Shown here: positions 33,714 through 44,378 of the stretch, piece after piece | How positions within the stretch are numbered: position 1 is the stretch's first letter | How the letters are laid out: every line of letters starts with the position of its first letter | Source of the DNA: Zoroaster sp. YZ-2022 | Taxonomy: Eukaryota; Echinodermata; Asteroidea; Forcipulatida; Zoroasteridae | NCBI GenBank assembly: GCA_029582265.1 | Contig: CM055823.1 | Location: 20,580,827-20,644,826 of the forward strand | DNA length: 64,000 bases | Reading direction: 5' to 3' | Notes under the pieces: model-generated | What the model was told of the DNA's origin: nothing | The model's database searches: none | The model's input: the letters and a program-made list of their open reading frames with translations, nothing else | Made by a program: the position numbers and the translations under genes

Positions 33714-35161
33714 TCATTTTTTTTTATGTCTGATAATAACCACCTGTTATGTTTTGTATTATTTGGGGTTCCCCCCCCCCCCCCCCTGGATCCGCGTTGG
33801 AATTCCCATAATATATTTCCACCCTTTTCAGGGGAGGATTCATGATTTTTTGCAGGGGGTAAGTTTTTATTTTTTTTTATGTCTGATAATAGCCACCTGT
33901 TATGTTTTGTATTGTTTGGGGTTTTGCCCCCCCTAACACCCCCCTGGATCCGCGCCTGAATTCCCATAATATAATACCGCCCTTTTTAGGGGCGTATCCA
34001 TGAATGTTTGCAGGGGGGTCAGGTTTAGGTTTTTCTTTTTCTTTATGTCTGATAATAACCCCTTTTATGTTTTTCATTATGTTGGGTTTTGACCCCCTAA
34101 CCTCCCCCCTCCCGGATCCGCGCCTGAATTCCCATAATTTATTTCCTCCCTTTACCCCCTACAAGCGTCATTGTTTATTCCTCTTATCTGTAGTTATTAT
34201 CTCTAATTATAACTAATCTGACGAACACAAGTTCCTGCCGTGTCTGCAAAACAGTTTATGATCTCGCAGGCATGCTATAAGTTTCAAAAGCTAATACTCG
34301 GCAACAAAAATAGTTGTTTTGCAGTGAAGGCAGTTTACAGTGGTTGTCGGATTAGCGAACGAAAAATACACTGATCCAAGAAGTACACACGGAAACCAGA
34401 TGTCTTAGTCATCAGAATTATGTATTGAACTCGATAAAACTGAATAACTGAACAACTACCGCAAAAGGAAATAGTCATAACATCAAAGGCAAGGGAATAT
34501 TTACAGTGAAAAAAACAAAACAATGAACTGAGAAAAAATATTAAAAAACTTGATCTGGAAAAGAAATCAAAAAAAAAAAATGAAAACCACGTTCTCTTGG
34601 CCTTACAAGGAAATCTCAATAAAACCGAATAACTAAACAACTACTGCAAAAGGAAATAGGCATAACATAAAAGGCAACGGAATATTTACAGTGAAAAAAA
34701 AATAAACAACGAACTTAGAAAAAAACTAAAAAACTTGATCTGGGGGAAGAAAAAAAAATTAAAAAACACGTTCTCTTGGCCTTACAAAGAAATCTCAATA
34801 AAACCGAATAACTAAACAACTATCGCAAAAGGAAATAGGCATAACATAAAAGGCAAGGGAATATTTACAGTGAAAACAAATAAACAATGAACTGAGAAGA
34901 AAAAAAAACTTGATTTGGAAAAAAAATCATGAAAAAGGAAAATCATGTTCTCTTTGGCCTTTTTCTGTAACAGTGAAAAACAAAAAAATGATCTGAAAGA
35001 AAATTAATGACAACTTGATTTGGAAAAAAAGGTAATAAAAAAAATCAACAAGCTGAAGAATAACAAAATAATAATGAAAAATAATAACAAGATGTCATGA
35101 CAATCATGAGTGTTCAGTCTCTGCTTGGTCTCTCTTTGCTCTAACTATGTGTCAGTTCTGT

Positions 35162-37219
35162 TCAGACCACCATCACGCAGTCTCCACAGGTCACTTCAGG
35201 AGCAATTGTTCGAACTTGGCTGTGATTCGAACAAGTGTACCGATGACAGAAGTTGCAGACACGGGTTGTCCTCCGCCGTCTTTCGCCTCGTTGGTGGGGA
35301 CACATGTGGCAAGGTCCGGTTGGGGCTGGGGTATCATCCATGGGTTGTTGTTGTAGGTGTTGTTGGTAGGAGACATTGTACCCAAGAAATCTCATTGCGG
35401 ATTTCGTTGTTTGCCTCATGCCTGTTGGGTTAGCTGCCCGAATCTCAATTTGAGGTTCGACCAAGCTCTTGATGAGCTCCTGTAGGAAGGCGTGGCGACG
35501 GCTACTTTCCCTTCTATGCCACCCCGGGTTGAGTTCGAGCCACAGGACGTAGGCGTTGATTGCAGCCAAGTTGATGAGGTTGTAGAACACAACCAAGGGC
35601 CATCGCTTTGTCCTTCGTCCGCAATTGTAAACACTGCACATCTGGTCTACAGTGTCTACACCGGCTTTTGTGCCGTTGTAGTACTCGATGATGTGTGGCT
35701 TCTTAGTGACTGGGTTGGTTGCTGTGTCACGGTGCATGGTGGAGAGGAGTGTCACGTTCTTTTTCTGTTTTGGCACAAAGGACACAAGTGTCAAGTCGTC
35801 GTTGAAAACAAAACGGGATGAATTCACCTCTCTGCCGTGTACACTTTCTGTGCGCATTTCTTTCGGGACTTCGCGGCGATGGCCCTTGATGGTTCCTACG
35901 AGGGTCATCCGTTGGTCTAGCAAGTGTTCGGCTAAGGCCGCGCTTGTAAAGAAATTGTCACATGTGACGTTTCGTCCCGTTCCGTAGTAGGGCTGCACTA
36001 GATCTTTCACAACACGGGAACCAAGTTCAACTTCACGTCTGCCATCCTGCTTCCCGATGTATGGCTGTATGTTGCAAACATAGTGGTTTGCGCTGTCTAC
36101 ACAAGCCCAAAACTTGAGTCCATACCTTGCCGGTTTCTTGGGCATATACTGTCTGAAGGAGCATCTCCCACGAAAAGCAACGAGCTGCTCATCAACGGTG
36201 AGGCATTCGCCGGGGCTATAATATCGGCGACACGAAGTGGCAAACATTTCGAACACTTCTCTTATGCGTGCAAATCTGTCGTTCTCCTTTCGTTGCTGTC
36301 GGGTAGTCATATCGTCAAAACAAAGCACCCTCAAAATATCTTGAAATCTCGTCCCAGACGTGGTCGATTGGCACAAGGGTCGGCAAAACATGCCAGGCCT
36401 CCAGAAAGATGTTACCCTTTCACGGCCCGACTTAGTCAGTCCGATGTAGAGCAGTAGCCCGATGGCTGACCGTAGCTCCATCATTGCGATGTTTTTCCAT
36501 TGCTGCCCCCGCTTTGACAGACCAAACACATTGGTGTGGTTGACGATGAGTTGCAACATTGCAACCGGCATAAACAATTCGAAGAGGTGCAGTTTGGATG
36601 CATTTGGGTCCACATGTATCGGTCCCGGTCGGACATGGATCACATTGGCGGCACGCGCTCGTCCAACTCCTGCTCCGGGCACTTGGTCGTCCCAGACCCT
36701 ACCATCCGGGGAAACAAATGGCGGTGCAGCTGGTGGGGGATGGCGTGGGGCAGCTGGCTGGGGTGGTTGGGCAGCAGGCTGGGCACGGGGCCGACGACCA
36801 CGGGCAGCTGGCTGGGGTGGTGGGGCAGCAGGCTGGGCACGGGGCCGACGACCACGGGCAGCTGGCTGGGGTGGTGGGGCAGCAGGCTGGGCACGGGGCC
36901 GACGACCACGGGCAGCTGGCTGGGGTGGTGGGGCAGCAGGCTGGGCACGGGGCCGACGACCACGGGCAGCTGGCTGGGATGGTGGGGTTTGCTGGGGCGG
37001 TGTGGCCGGCCGGGGCGATGTGGCTTGCTGGGGCGGCGTGGCCGGCCAGGATGGGATGTCATCTTCGCTGCTACTGTGGCTACTTTCATCTATGTCAGAA
37101 TCAGAGGCAACCATATTACTTGCATCCGATTCATCTTCAGATGAATCGCCACTTTCTTCAGAAGTGTCATAAAAAACTCCAGCTAGAGCACCATGAGCTG
37201 ACATACGTGATGAAGCCAT
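35162..37219 (-). CDS. piggyBac-like transposase, intact
   Basis: A 685-codon ATG-to-stop frame. Residues 1-60 are acidic, Ser/Asp/Glu-rich. Residues about 60-165 are Pro/Arg repeats with four RGRRPRAQP units (AT-hook-like). From about 205 on is the piggyBac DDE domain. VDEQLVAFRG gives D343, CDNFFTS gives D421, and DTVDQM gives D522 and D525. The spacings 78, 101 and 3 equal those of the T. ni piggyBac residues D268, D346, D447 and D450. The C-terminus is a Cys-rich zinc domain (CHMCP, CNFCHRYTCSNH, CGDC) expected to bind the transposon ends. Terminal repeats and TTAA flanks were not found, so this may be a stranded or domesticated gene. The reading frame alone suggests activity is possible. 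Confidence 0.93.
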   Translation of the reverse strand: MASSRMSAHGALAGVFYDTSEESGDSSEDESDASNMVASDSDIDESSHSSSEDDIPSWPATPPQQATSPRPATPPQQTPPSQPAARGRRPRAQPAAPPPQPAARGRRPRAQPAAPPPQPAARGRRPRAQPAAPPPQPAARGRRPRAQPAAQPPQPAAPRHPPPAAPPFVSPDGRVWDDQVPGAGVGRARAANVIHVRPGPIHVDPNASKLHLFELFMPVAMLQLIVNHTNVFGLSKRGQQWKNIAMMELRSAIGLLLYIGLTKSGRERVTSFWRPGMFCRPLCQSTTSGTRFQDILRVLCFDDMTTRQQRKENDRFARIREVFEMFATSCRRYYSPGECLTVDEQLVAFRGRCSFRQYMPKKPARYGLKFWACVDSANHYVCNIQPYIGKQDGRREVELGSRVVKDLVQPYYGTGRNVTCDNFFTSAALAEHLLDQRMTLVGTIKGHRREVPKEMRTESVHGREVNSSRFVFNDDLTLVSFVPKQKKNVTLLSTMHRDTATNPVTKKPHIIEYYNGTKAGVDTVDQMCSVYNCGRRTKRWPLVVFYNLINLAAINAYVLWLELNPGWHRRESSRRHAFLQELIKSLVEPQIEIRAANPTGMRQTTKSAMRFLGYNVSYQQHLQQQPMDDTPAPTGPCHMCPHQRGERRRRTTRVCNFCHRYTCSNHSQVRTIAPEVTCGDCVMVV
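36730..36990 (-). repeat. 57-bp coding repeat, four units, AT-hook-like
   Basis: Four near-identical 57-base units inside the transposase frame, each encoding a 19-residue unit with RGRRPRAQPAAPPPQ. The first copy of the gene has three units (about 32950-33110). The units match to nearly every base, implying recent expansion by unequal exchange. Confidence 0.9.
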
Positions 37220-37389
37220 CTCGAGAACTACATGTGCAATGATGTAATATGGCCGAGGTCGAGGATCAAGGGTTTTGATATAGTTGGGGCTCCTGTGGGT
37301 GGTCCCATTGTTTACTTAACTTCAGCCAACATGAGCTACAGGGTACCAGATTCCCCTTCAGTGTCCCTTGTCTATGGGCGGCCAAAAGG

Positions 37390-37760
37390 GCCAAAATTAA
37401 AAAAATATCCAACATATACATTAAGAAGCCTACAAAGGACAAAACAACAGCCAAAGAACAAATTTGTCAATAGAAAGACAAACACAAACAAAGGACAAAA
37501 CACAAAGAGTACAAAATGATCAATAGAAAGACAAATTAAAATGGCAAGAGGACAAATTTTTAGAAAGCCAAAGACAAAATCAGACAAAGGACAAAACGAC
37601 AAGAGGACAAATTTACAAAAAGACAAAGTCAATATCAAGCAAAGGACGAAACGACATCAAGAGGACAAATTTACAAATACGGACAAAATAACAAGAGGAC
37701 AAATTTTCAAAAAGACAAAGTCAAAACTAAACAACCGAAAGACTAGCGCTAGTCGAATAC
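37390..37760. repeat. GGACAAA-rich low-complexity stretch
   Basis: Repeated AAAGGACAAAA, AGAGGACAAATTTAC and AAAAGACAAAGTC words without a fixed period. They yield lysine-rich open frames that are not genes. It lies between the transposase and the integrase gene. Confidence 0.8.
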
Positions 37761-38010
37761 AGACATTGTGTGGCAAAACCATAAAGGACAGTCACACACA
37801 CGCAAAGGACGTTTTCCCAATCGAACAAAGGTCGATCGCGAGAGGACAAACTCTTCATGTACGTCTTGAACTAATCTGGATATGGATTGTTTTACTCCGT
37901 AAAAGCGGTAAATCCGCATCACTACAGAGTGATGTTGAACGCTGGGGGCGCTGGCGCTACCTGGTCGTGGTATACGAATACCGGGATGGGACGACCACTC
38001 AACGTACGTA

Positions 38011-38394
38011 ATGGCGGCTCGCGTTGTCGCTGCTGATGTTGTTGTCATCAGGAATATACTAAGCCGAGTTGATCGACTGCATGCATCCATTGCAAATGGC
38101 GATAATACTGTAGGTATTATTCACTACAGGTTGGATAGTTTGTGCAGGGATGTTTTGCAATATCGGGAATATCTTCCAGATTATGAAGAGATATCAAATT
38201 GTGTACTGTACATGCTGTATGCAAAGCGTATCAACTATCAATCATTGACAATGTTGTGTACTGACGCCACTTGGACGCGGACGACGATGATGCCGGTGAT
38301 GCACAACATTACGTCAGTTACGTCAGTTTCTCAGCTGGCGTTGTTGGTCGACCCAAATACATCATCACCGAAGAGCAACTTCGTTTTTTTATAG
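38011..38394 (+). CDS. Integrase-gene exon 1
   Basis: ATG at 38011 starts an N-terminal region with HYRLDSLCRDVLQYREYLPDYEEIS. Near 38255-38285 the conserved reading moves to another frame, which gives an acidic DADDDDAGDA stretch, VGRPKYIITEEQLRFFI and a donor ATAG|GTAAAC. That second frame is the one in phase with exon 2. A single-base length change is the simplest explanation. Confidence 0.6.
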   Translation: MAARVVAADVVVIRNILSRVDRLHASIANGDNTVGIIHYRLDSLCRDVLQYREYLPDYEEISNCVLYMLYAKRINYQSLTMLCTDATWTRTTMMPVMHNITSVTSVSQLALLVDPNTSSPKSNFVFL

Positions 38395-39981
38395 GTAAAC
38401 TAGTTTAGTAGTTAATTTATTTAGGCAAAAATGCTGTATTCGACCCTCACTATTTCTCTGTCAATGTAGGCAGTTTCATGAAAATTTGAAGTTGCTTCAA
38501 TTCTTTTAAATGTCATATCACTGGATAGAGCAAAAAATTAGAAAGAAAATGAGGGGTCAATGGTCATGATAGGTTAACCCTGTGCAAAGTTACGATTTTT
38601 TGTTGATTTAAATATTTGGTCATTTTGGAGGCCAGTTTCATTTGAAAAGTTGTGACCGCATTTGCCTGCAACGTATCCTTGTAGTACTAACAAAGTGTCT
38701 ATATAGCATCATGGAGGTAATTCTACCTCCATGATAGCATGTACCCCTTTTATAACAAAAAAATCTCATTGAATACCAAAATCCACCCGTGCGTGACACC
38801 CCGATTAAGCGTCGTGACCCCGATTCACCGAGTCAAATCGCGATGAGGTGATTTTTTTTAATTTGCTGTCGGATCATTTTCCGCGAAGTTGCACTGTTTT
38901 TCCACCAACGTTACAGTTGGCACCACGATACGGTGTATCCTTTTTTCGTGGTTTCAAGTTTCGTGAAGACCATCCAATACCTCTAAATTGATGATGAATT
39001 TCCGTCATGCACAATGATGAAAAACGGGTCGTAAACATGGCGATATTTCTAACGTCCGAGTTCGGATATTTTGCATTGAAACGAAGCAAAATTTATGAAT
39101 GAATCTAAGATGGCGTCTACAGATTAACGATTAATCCGCACAGCGACAACGCGAGCTGCGACGACATATAAACAGCTAGCCAGGGGGAACGTTTTCGCGA
39201 GAACCCGGATGTGAGTGAGTCGGTCACAATCGCGATGTCTAAAGTTAGCTTTTGAAGTGCGCCGCCAGCGGCGGCTTGCGTGAATCTGCCTAGTCAATGT
39301 CAATGACTGTGGTTTTTATTTAGGTAGGGCCCGTAGGCCGTAGTACTAGTATATTTTGCCGGCACCGGCTTTCTTTTCGTAAACTATATTAAGCCGGCAG
39401 ATCGTATAGTGCCATCTTTGACGCGTACATGAGTAGCTGACATTATATAACGTATTAAATTACCGAGTCAATCGTCCACATCCTCGTAGTCGTAGCCGAG
39501 TGGAAATGATCCCGCCTCGCTATCGACACGCGCGTTCAATACCTGGTGACGCTTTTTTTTTATTGCATTCGTTTGTTTCACTGACGTTTTTACTAAAGTA
39601 ACGTTACCAGTTCCTCAAGAGGATTTTTTAAAATAGGATTTAAAATTCTCTGAAAGTGAGGGTCGGATACAGCATTTTTCCCCTATTTCAACTTTATTTA
39701 CTTACCAAGCAACTCGACCATTTTTTTTTTTTAAATCACTTACTGGTACCTCTGCAAAAAATATTTACTGGCGGTAAGTGTTAATTTGGAGGCTTGTACG
39801 TAATTAAAGTTCTTAATTTAGCTGAAAATTTCAAAAAAGCTGTGTTTCTGGTTAGCATGTTTTGGGGGAGGGGGGATTTTGAGGAACAAAGTAAGAAATT
39901 ATACTTCTATGGTCCAAGTTATTTGTGCTTTATGTTCAGACTAACTTTTTACATGACTTCCGTACTACCCATAATTAACAG

Positions 39982-40155
39982 GTCACTTGAATTGTTCTGT
40001 GAAAGACACAGCCAGGTGCTTCTGTGTCAGTGAGAGAACTATAAAGAGACGGCTACAAGAATATGGCGTCTCAATTCGGAAACTTTATAGTGAAATACAG
40101 GACGGTGAACTAGATGATCGTGTGGAATTTGTTCTGAATCATATGCCGAGGGCAG
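39982..40155 (+). CDS. Integrase-gene exon 2: helix-turn-helix
   Basis: Encodes SVKDTARCFCVSERTIKRRL followed by QEYGVSIRKLYSEIQD, a resolvase/transposase-like helix-turn-helix, then DDRVEFVLNHMPRAG. The acceptor is TTAACAG, the donor is GCAG|GTAACT, and the phase matches both sides. Confidence 0.8.
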
Positions 40156-40851
40156 GTAACTATTGCGAAAAATGCAGTACCCAACCGCCTCTTTGTCACT
40201 CAAAGTACAATCTGAACTAATCACATACATGTACATGTAAGATTATATTATTGGTAAAATATGAAAGGTGAAAAGATATGGTTGGTTACTGCACTTACAT
40301 GTAACCCTATGTAGTCAGAGTTTGAGTTTCGAGTCACTTGGGTCAAGTCTGAGTATGAGTCAGGAAGCACTTGGTTCGAGTCCAGACTGAGTCACTTGTC
40401 ACTTGTTTAAATCATTGGATTACTGGGTGACTTTTGACGGAAAGAATGTCGTATTCGGCCGCCACTTTTTAAGGGCTTTTTTGGATTTTTTTTGCAACCA
40501 CTAACCAGTTAAAAAATCATTCTATCGATTTTTGGTGGTACAGAAAGCGAAAACTATCTTTAAAATCCACTTTTATGATGGTTTTCGGACTTGATTTCCC
40601 TTCTAAAAAAAATCCTCCCGTTCAGAAAATACAAGGATCCTATTATAGTTGCCACTACGCATGTACAATGACTGTGTTGGTCACTAATTGTAGAGTTGAC
40701 AAGATCAGACTGACATGACTGAGGAAGTCATCGTATACCAAAAATGCCTGATTTTTCATGAAATAAATATCCTGGAATAATTTGGAGTATATGTCCATCA
40801 TCATCCATATGTTCTCCACCTTACCAGGTAGGTAAGATTACATTATTGGTT

Positions 40852-41282
40852 ATATTTAACCCTAACCCCTTGGGTATTTTTACTAGAAAGTATCCTGAAT
40901 CCACCAAAATCCACCAAATTTGTCACACACAAAATGCTGGTGTCCTGAATCCATCAGAATCCGCCAGTGTAGATATTGGACATATCCTGAATCCGCCAAA
41001 ATCCACCACTAAATTTTTGGTGGATTTTGGCGGATTCAGGATACCATGCTCACATGAAAATTTGTATAGTATGTTGCTGCATAGAATCCATCAAAATCTA
41101 ATATATACAGTACATGTAACTATAATCCATCAACCAACATGACCAAGCAGTTAAAAACTATTGAAATCCTGAATCCATCAAAATCCGCCACATGCTCAAT
41201 GTGGAGGTATCCTGAATCCGCCAAAATCTTCCAATACAGGGGGATGGATTTTGATGGATTCAGGGTGGTTAGGGTTGAAAAA
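40852..41282. repeat. MITE-like element of CCTGAATCCRCCAAAATCC repeats with long hairpin
   Basis: Ends TTTAACCCTAACC and GGTTAGGGTTGAA face each other. The inside holds about seven copies of TCCTGAATCC(A/G)(C/T)CAAAATCC in direct or inverted orientation, including a perfect hairpin with 26-bp arms at 40983-41008 and 41018-41043 (loop 9 bases). It is non-coding and lies in integrase intron 2. Confidence 0.8.
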
Positions 41283-42695
41283 TAGTGGCGGCCAGATACG
41301 ACATTCTACCCCTATTGACTTCTATCTAGCTGTTTTAGATTTTCTTTTGGAATAGTTCATGTTTTTGTTTACCAATTGTTTAGTGTTATTTCTCCCAAAA
41401 AATGTTGGGCTATTTAAGTGAAATCAATACCAGCAAAACCCTCTAGACTCTCCCCTTCTCACATCTGCCAATCTCAGATTCTCCCCCAAAAACAATCAAT
41501 CCACAATGACATGACTTGATAATGCAGTGTACCAACAAAATTAAATTCATAATCCTCTATCACATGTGTGTTTTTGATTTCTTTTTTGTTTTAATCAAAC
41601 TAATAAATTGTGAATAAATTGCTTAATTAAATAAAACATGTTTTACAGTCATAAAAATTTGAAAATTTTATATGTGTTTGGTGTATAGTATCTTTATAAA
41701 GTACGAAAGCGCTTGAAAAATATAGCATGAATTAACTCCTGCCACTCTGCATCGGAACTCTATGTACATTTAAAAACTGTCAAAAACGTATTGTTGATTA
41801 AAATGCGTGACTCATATTATATAGTCGAGTTCAAGGCTCCAAAAATGCTACTCCAAGACTTGAGTCATAATACTTTGAGCAACATATTGCACGCATTATA
41901 TTAAAGACGCAGGCTCGTCAATGCGCGACAAATTCGTGCCACGAAAAGTAACCTTTGCCCTTGTAATTGTGCGACAGCCAGCTCTTACAATCCCGGAGGG
42001 TGCAAGCTCATTATTTATGCGAGCTCAGTCTAAAAATAGGCCAGTACTGATATGGCATGGGTCTATACACTGTGCATGTGATGTGTGTGTACATGTACAT
42101 GTACGTGTGTGTGCTTATCTCTAGTCTATGACGACGATATACATGTACGATTGACTACACTGTACTACTGCTGCCCCAAAAGGTCAAAGAAATGGACAGC
42201 ACAGCCAAAGCCCAAACCAAAGACCTACAGCTACATCCCAGATGGAAAGGATTCTGGCTAGAAGATTAGTGTTATTTGGTCATCTATCACAGCATGTCAC
42301 TTTATCTGATGATGATCCCAGGCGCATTTCCTCTACCATTGCAAAAGTGCCAGCCCCATCCCTAGAAAAACTAGTCCAGGAGAGATTCGATAGAATGAAT
42401 AAGAATTAAAGTAATTGGAAACCACATTCTCATATAAAGTCTTTTTTTTTTCAAAGTATTCAAGAATCCCTCCCAAACCCACTGAAGACTTAGCTGAAAA
42501 AATTTACATTTGGATAATACACATTTTTTGTTGTTGAAATCATACATCTTCGGTAGTATGACAAGGCAACACTAAAGTGAAAAGAAATGGTAAAATAATG
42601 CGAAATATACTAAAATATGGAAGCGGTAATTAAAAAAGAAATGAAAAGCAATTAAAATATTTAGGCACGTTAAAAAATAGAGATTTTAAATGTAC

Positions 42696-43193
42696 TCAAA
42701 ACCTTCCAGGTCTGAACCCAGTGTAAACACCATTTGGTGCTGGAAACCTATCCCTTATTGCCCAAACAACACATGATGGAATGATTCTACGGTTTCCAGC
42801 ACCAAGTCGTCCATGCTGCCACAGAATGTACTGCCTATATGCTGCATGCCGAAAACCATCGTTGTCACGGTTTTGCTCTGCGGCCAACATGTCAGCCCTG
42901 TAATTCATGGCCACATCAAGCACGTGAGCGTTTAGAACAAGTTGGGCAAAAAGCTGTGTGTGCGTGATGCATGTATTTTGCCTTCTGGTGCAACATTTAT
43001 TTTCATCAGATGTTGGCATCACCCTGCAGTTTCGACATCTGCACCATGGTAAATCTTGTTGTGGGGAGCTTGGAGGTTCAGGGCTTGGCGATGTTGGTTG
43101 CAGAATGAAATCAGCATATGCTGCAGGCTGCCGTCGAAACAGTTCTGCTGTCATACTTTCAAGCTCTTCCCTTGGCAAATCTTTGATGTATTT
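42696..43193 (-). CDS. P2X7 intracellular-domain-like exon
   Basis: Acceptor GTCTTTCAG, then 165 codons to TGA. Contains KYIKDLPREELESMTAELFR, WCRCRNCRVMPTSDENKCC (zinc-binding Cys cluster), NTCITHTQLF, YRQYILWQHGRLGAGNRR and IPSCVVWAIRDRFP. This pattern is that of the C-terminal cytosolic domain of vertebrate P2X7 receptors. In invertebrates it occurs in many stand-alone proteins without a channel, and no channel segment is seen here either. It is in phase with the exon at 43540-43647. Confidence 0.85.
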   Translation of the reverse strand, partial: KYIKDLPREELESMTAELFRRQPAAYADFILQPTSPSPEPPSSPQQDLPWCRCRNCRVMPTSDENKCCTRRQNTCITHTQLFAQLVLNAHVLDVAMNYRADMLAAEQNRDNDGFRHAAYRQYILWQHGRLGAGNRRIIPSCVVWAIRDRFPAPNGVYTGFRPGRF

Positions 43194-43292
43194 CTGAAAG
43201 ACAGTTTGCACACACAAACAACTTGCATAAGAAAGTGCAAGTGGAAACAATCATGCACTTTGTAAATATGTGTGGACAGGTATCCAACGATG

Positions 43293-43336
43293 GTGGGGGG
43301 AGGGGAGGGGAGGGAGGGGAGGGGAGGGGAGGGGGT
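43293..43336 (+). repeat. GGGGA-rich run
   Basis: Nine successive G-tracts of 3-6 G separated by single A, on the strand opposite the P2X7-C-like exons, in their intron. It could form a G-quadruplex; no further role is evident. Confidence 0.9.
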
Positions 43337-43539
43337 TTGAAGCGACAGCATTTTATGATTTTTAAACCCTGTCCATTCCATACACCCCAGTAAAGTTCTG
43401 GATATTGCGTTTTAAAGACTTTAAAATTGCTGCTTTTTGAGTAACAGTAATGATTTTATAGAGTGATTCAAGTATCTCCTGTAAATGCTGGAAAGTATTA
43501 TTAATTTGTGTCAAACGAAAATAAACATCGACAAAGTAC

Positions 43540-43647
43540 CTTGATCTCATCTTCTCTTGAATTTGTTTCTTGTACAGTAGCACATGTATTTATTGGTATG
43601 TTCATCTCAGTCACACTCTCATCTTCTGTTGTCTCAGAGTCTGACTC
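43540..43647 (-). CDS. Acidic exon upstream of P2X7-C-like exon
   Basis: 36 codons, phase 0 at both ends. ESDSETTEDESVTEMN is acidic and TNSREDEIK leads into the next exon. Acceptor TTTTTCAG, donor AAG|GTACTT. Low complexity, but the phase match to the P2X7-C-like exon supports it. Confidence 0.65.
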
Positions 43648-44065
43648 CTGAAAAATGTTTTAAAGTATTATGTCCAAATCGTTTCCTAGTTAGAATCACT
43701 CTAAATTGAAATATGTGTTGCCTTTATAATACTTGAGAGAAAATTATAAAATTTCATCGTTTTTGAGAATGGTGGATATAAAGAAAGTGATATTATAAAT
43801 ACGTCTATACAATTGTCTTGGTGATTCAATATATTTATTTATTATTTTTTATTGTTTTATTTATTTATTTTTAATTTAATTTTTTAATTTTATTTTATCA
43901 ATTTCAATTCTAAACATTTATGTATTATATATTTAAATATACAGATTAAGTTATTTTGTTTTACCCTTTCCTGTAATTAGCGGTTCGTCCGCTGTTGGTT
44001 TGGACAATAAAATAAATAAATATTAAATAAATATAGATGAAACTAGGGAAAAAAGTTAATTCTTA

Positions 44066-44099
44066 CTGAGGACGATCAGAGCATACTGATCGAAACGTC
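44066..44099 (+). other. Hammerhead-like core sequence
   Basis: CTGAGGA, then CGATC, a 10-base loop, GATCG and AAACGTC resemble the hammerhead ribozyme order CUGANGA, stem II, GAAA. The fit is imperfect: if the fifth pair of the stem forms, the G of GAAA is used in pairing. Such cores are known in Penelope-like elements and retrozymes, and a Penelope-like fragment is present at 57.9 kb. Confidence 0.3.
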
Positions 44100-44178
44100 G
44101 AGTTGTACCTCCAGTTCTTTTCAGAACTAATTACTACTCAATTGAGATTCCACATGGTGTCACCGCAATTAGTCTTAC

Positions 44179-44378
44179 TTAGTTTTATTGCTGCACTTTC
44201 TTTTCTTTGTGCCACATTTGCATGCAATTGTACATTTCTGTAAAACACTCTTGCAAGGGCAAGCTCCCCGTGTTCCAATCTTTCCTCTTTGGCAGGTGTT
44301 CTTGCAAGCACAAGTGACAGGTTCACCAGCATACGGCGCAATATCTGGCTCTGATTCCGCGTAAGACGCCATCATCAT
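44179..44378 (-). CDS. Cys-rich start exon
   Basis: Begins ATGATGATG. Encodes SYAESEPDIAPYAGEPVTC, then a Cys-rich module (CACKNTC, GACPCKS, CTIACKCG, KRKCSNK) resembling tesmin/CXC-type or similar zinc-binding tails found on invertebrate transposon proteins. The candidate donor ACTAA|GTAAGA leaves two bases, which does not match the phase of the exon at 43647. Either an exon is missed, a base is lost, or this belongs to a different transcript. Confidence 0.55.

Larger units (their letters stand above)
29719..37130. repeat. Direct duplication of ~3.5 kb containing piggyBac-like gene
   Basis: 29719-33250 and 33723-37120 are near-identical in the same orientation over mini-elements, AT-rich spacer and transposase frame. 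The first copy carries a SINE (31977-32322) and one repeat unit fewer in the N-terminal region. The second has a ~100-base extra piece in the A-rich spacer (about 34745-34900). The copies are separated by the 33262-33713 minisatellite. Confidence 0.85.

Noticed and set aside
33248..33967. 239-codon minus frame with repeated FRALEII units
   Set aside because: Translation of the 20-bp minisatellite plus mini-element debris.
36462..37242. Gly/Trp/Ala-rich plus-strand frames opposite the transposase N-terminus
   Set aside because: Antisense shadows of the GC-rich 57-bp coding repeat; the minus frame carries the piggyBac domain.
34130..37330. piggyBac terminal inverted repeats with TTAA around copy 2
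   Set aside because: I looked for inverted matches between 34.1-34.3 kb and 37.2-37.5 kb and found none convincing.
37541..38010. Lys-rich frame preceding the integrase start
   Set aside because: Composed of GGACAAA low-complexity repeats; it does not join the integrase frame.
39485..39550. tRNA-like sequence (GTAGCCGAGTGG... GCGTTCAATACC) followed by T-run
   Set aside because: Box A is good but box B is off-consensus and no acceptor stem forms; probably a tRNA-derived relic.
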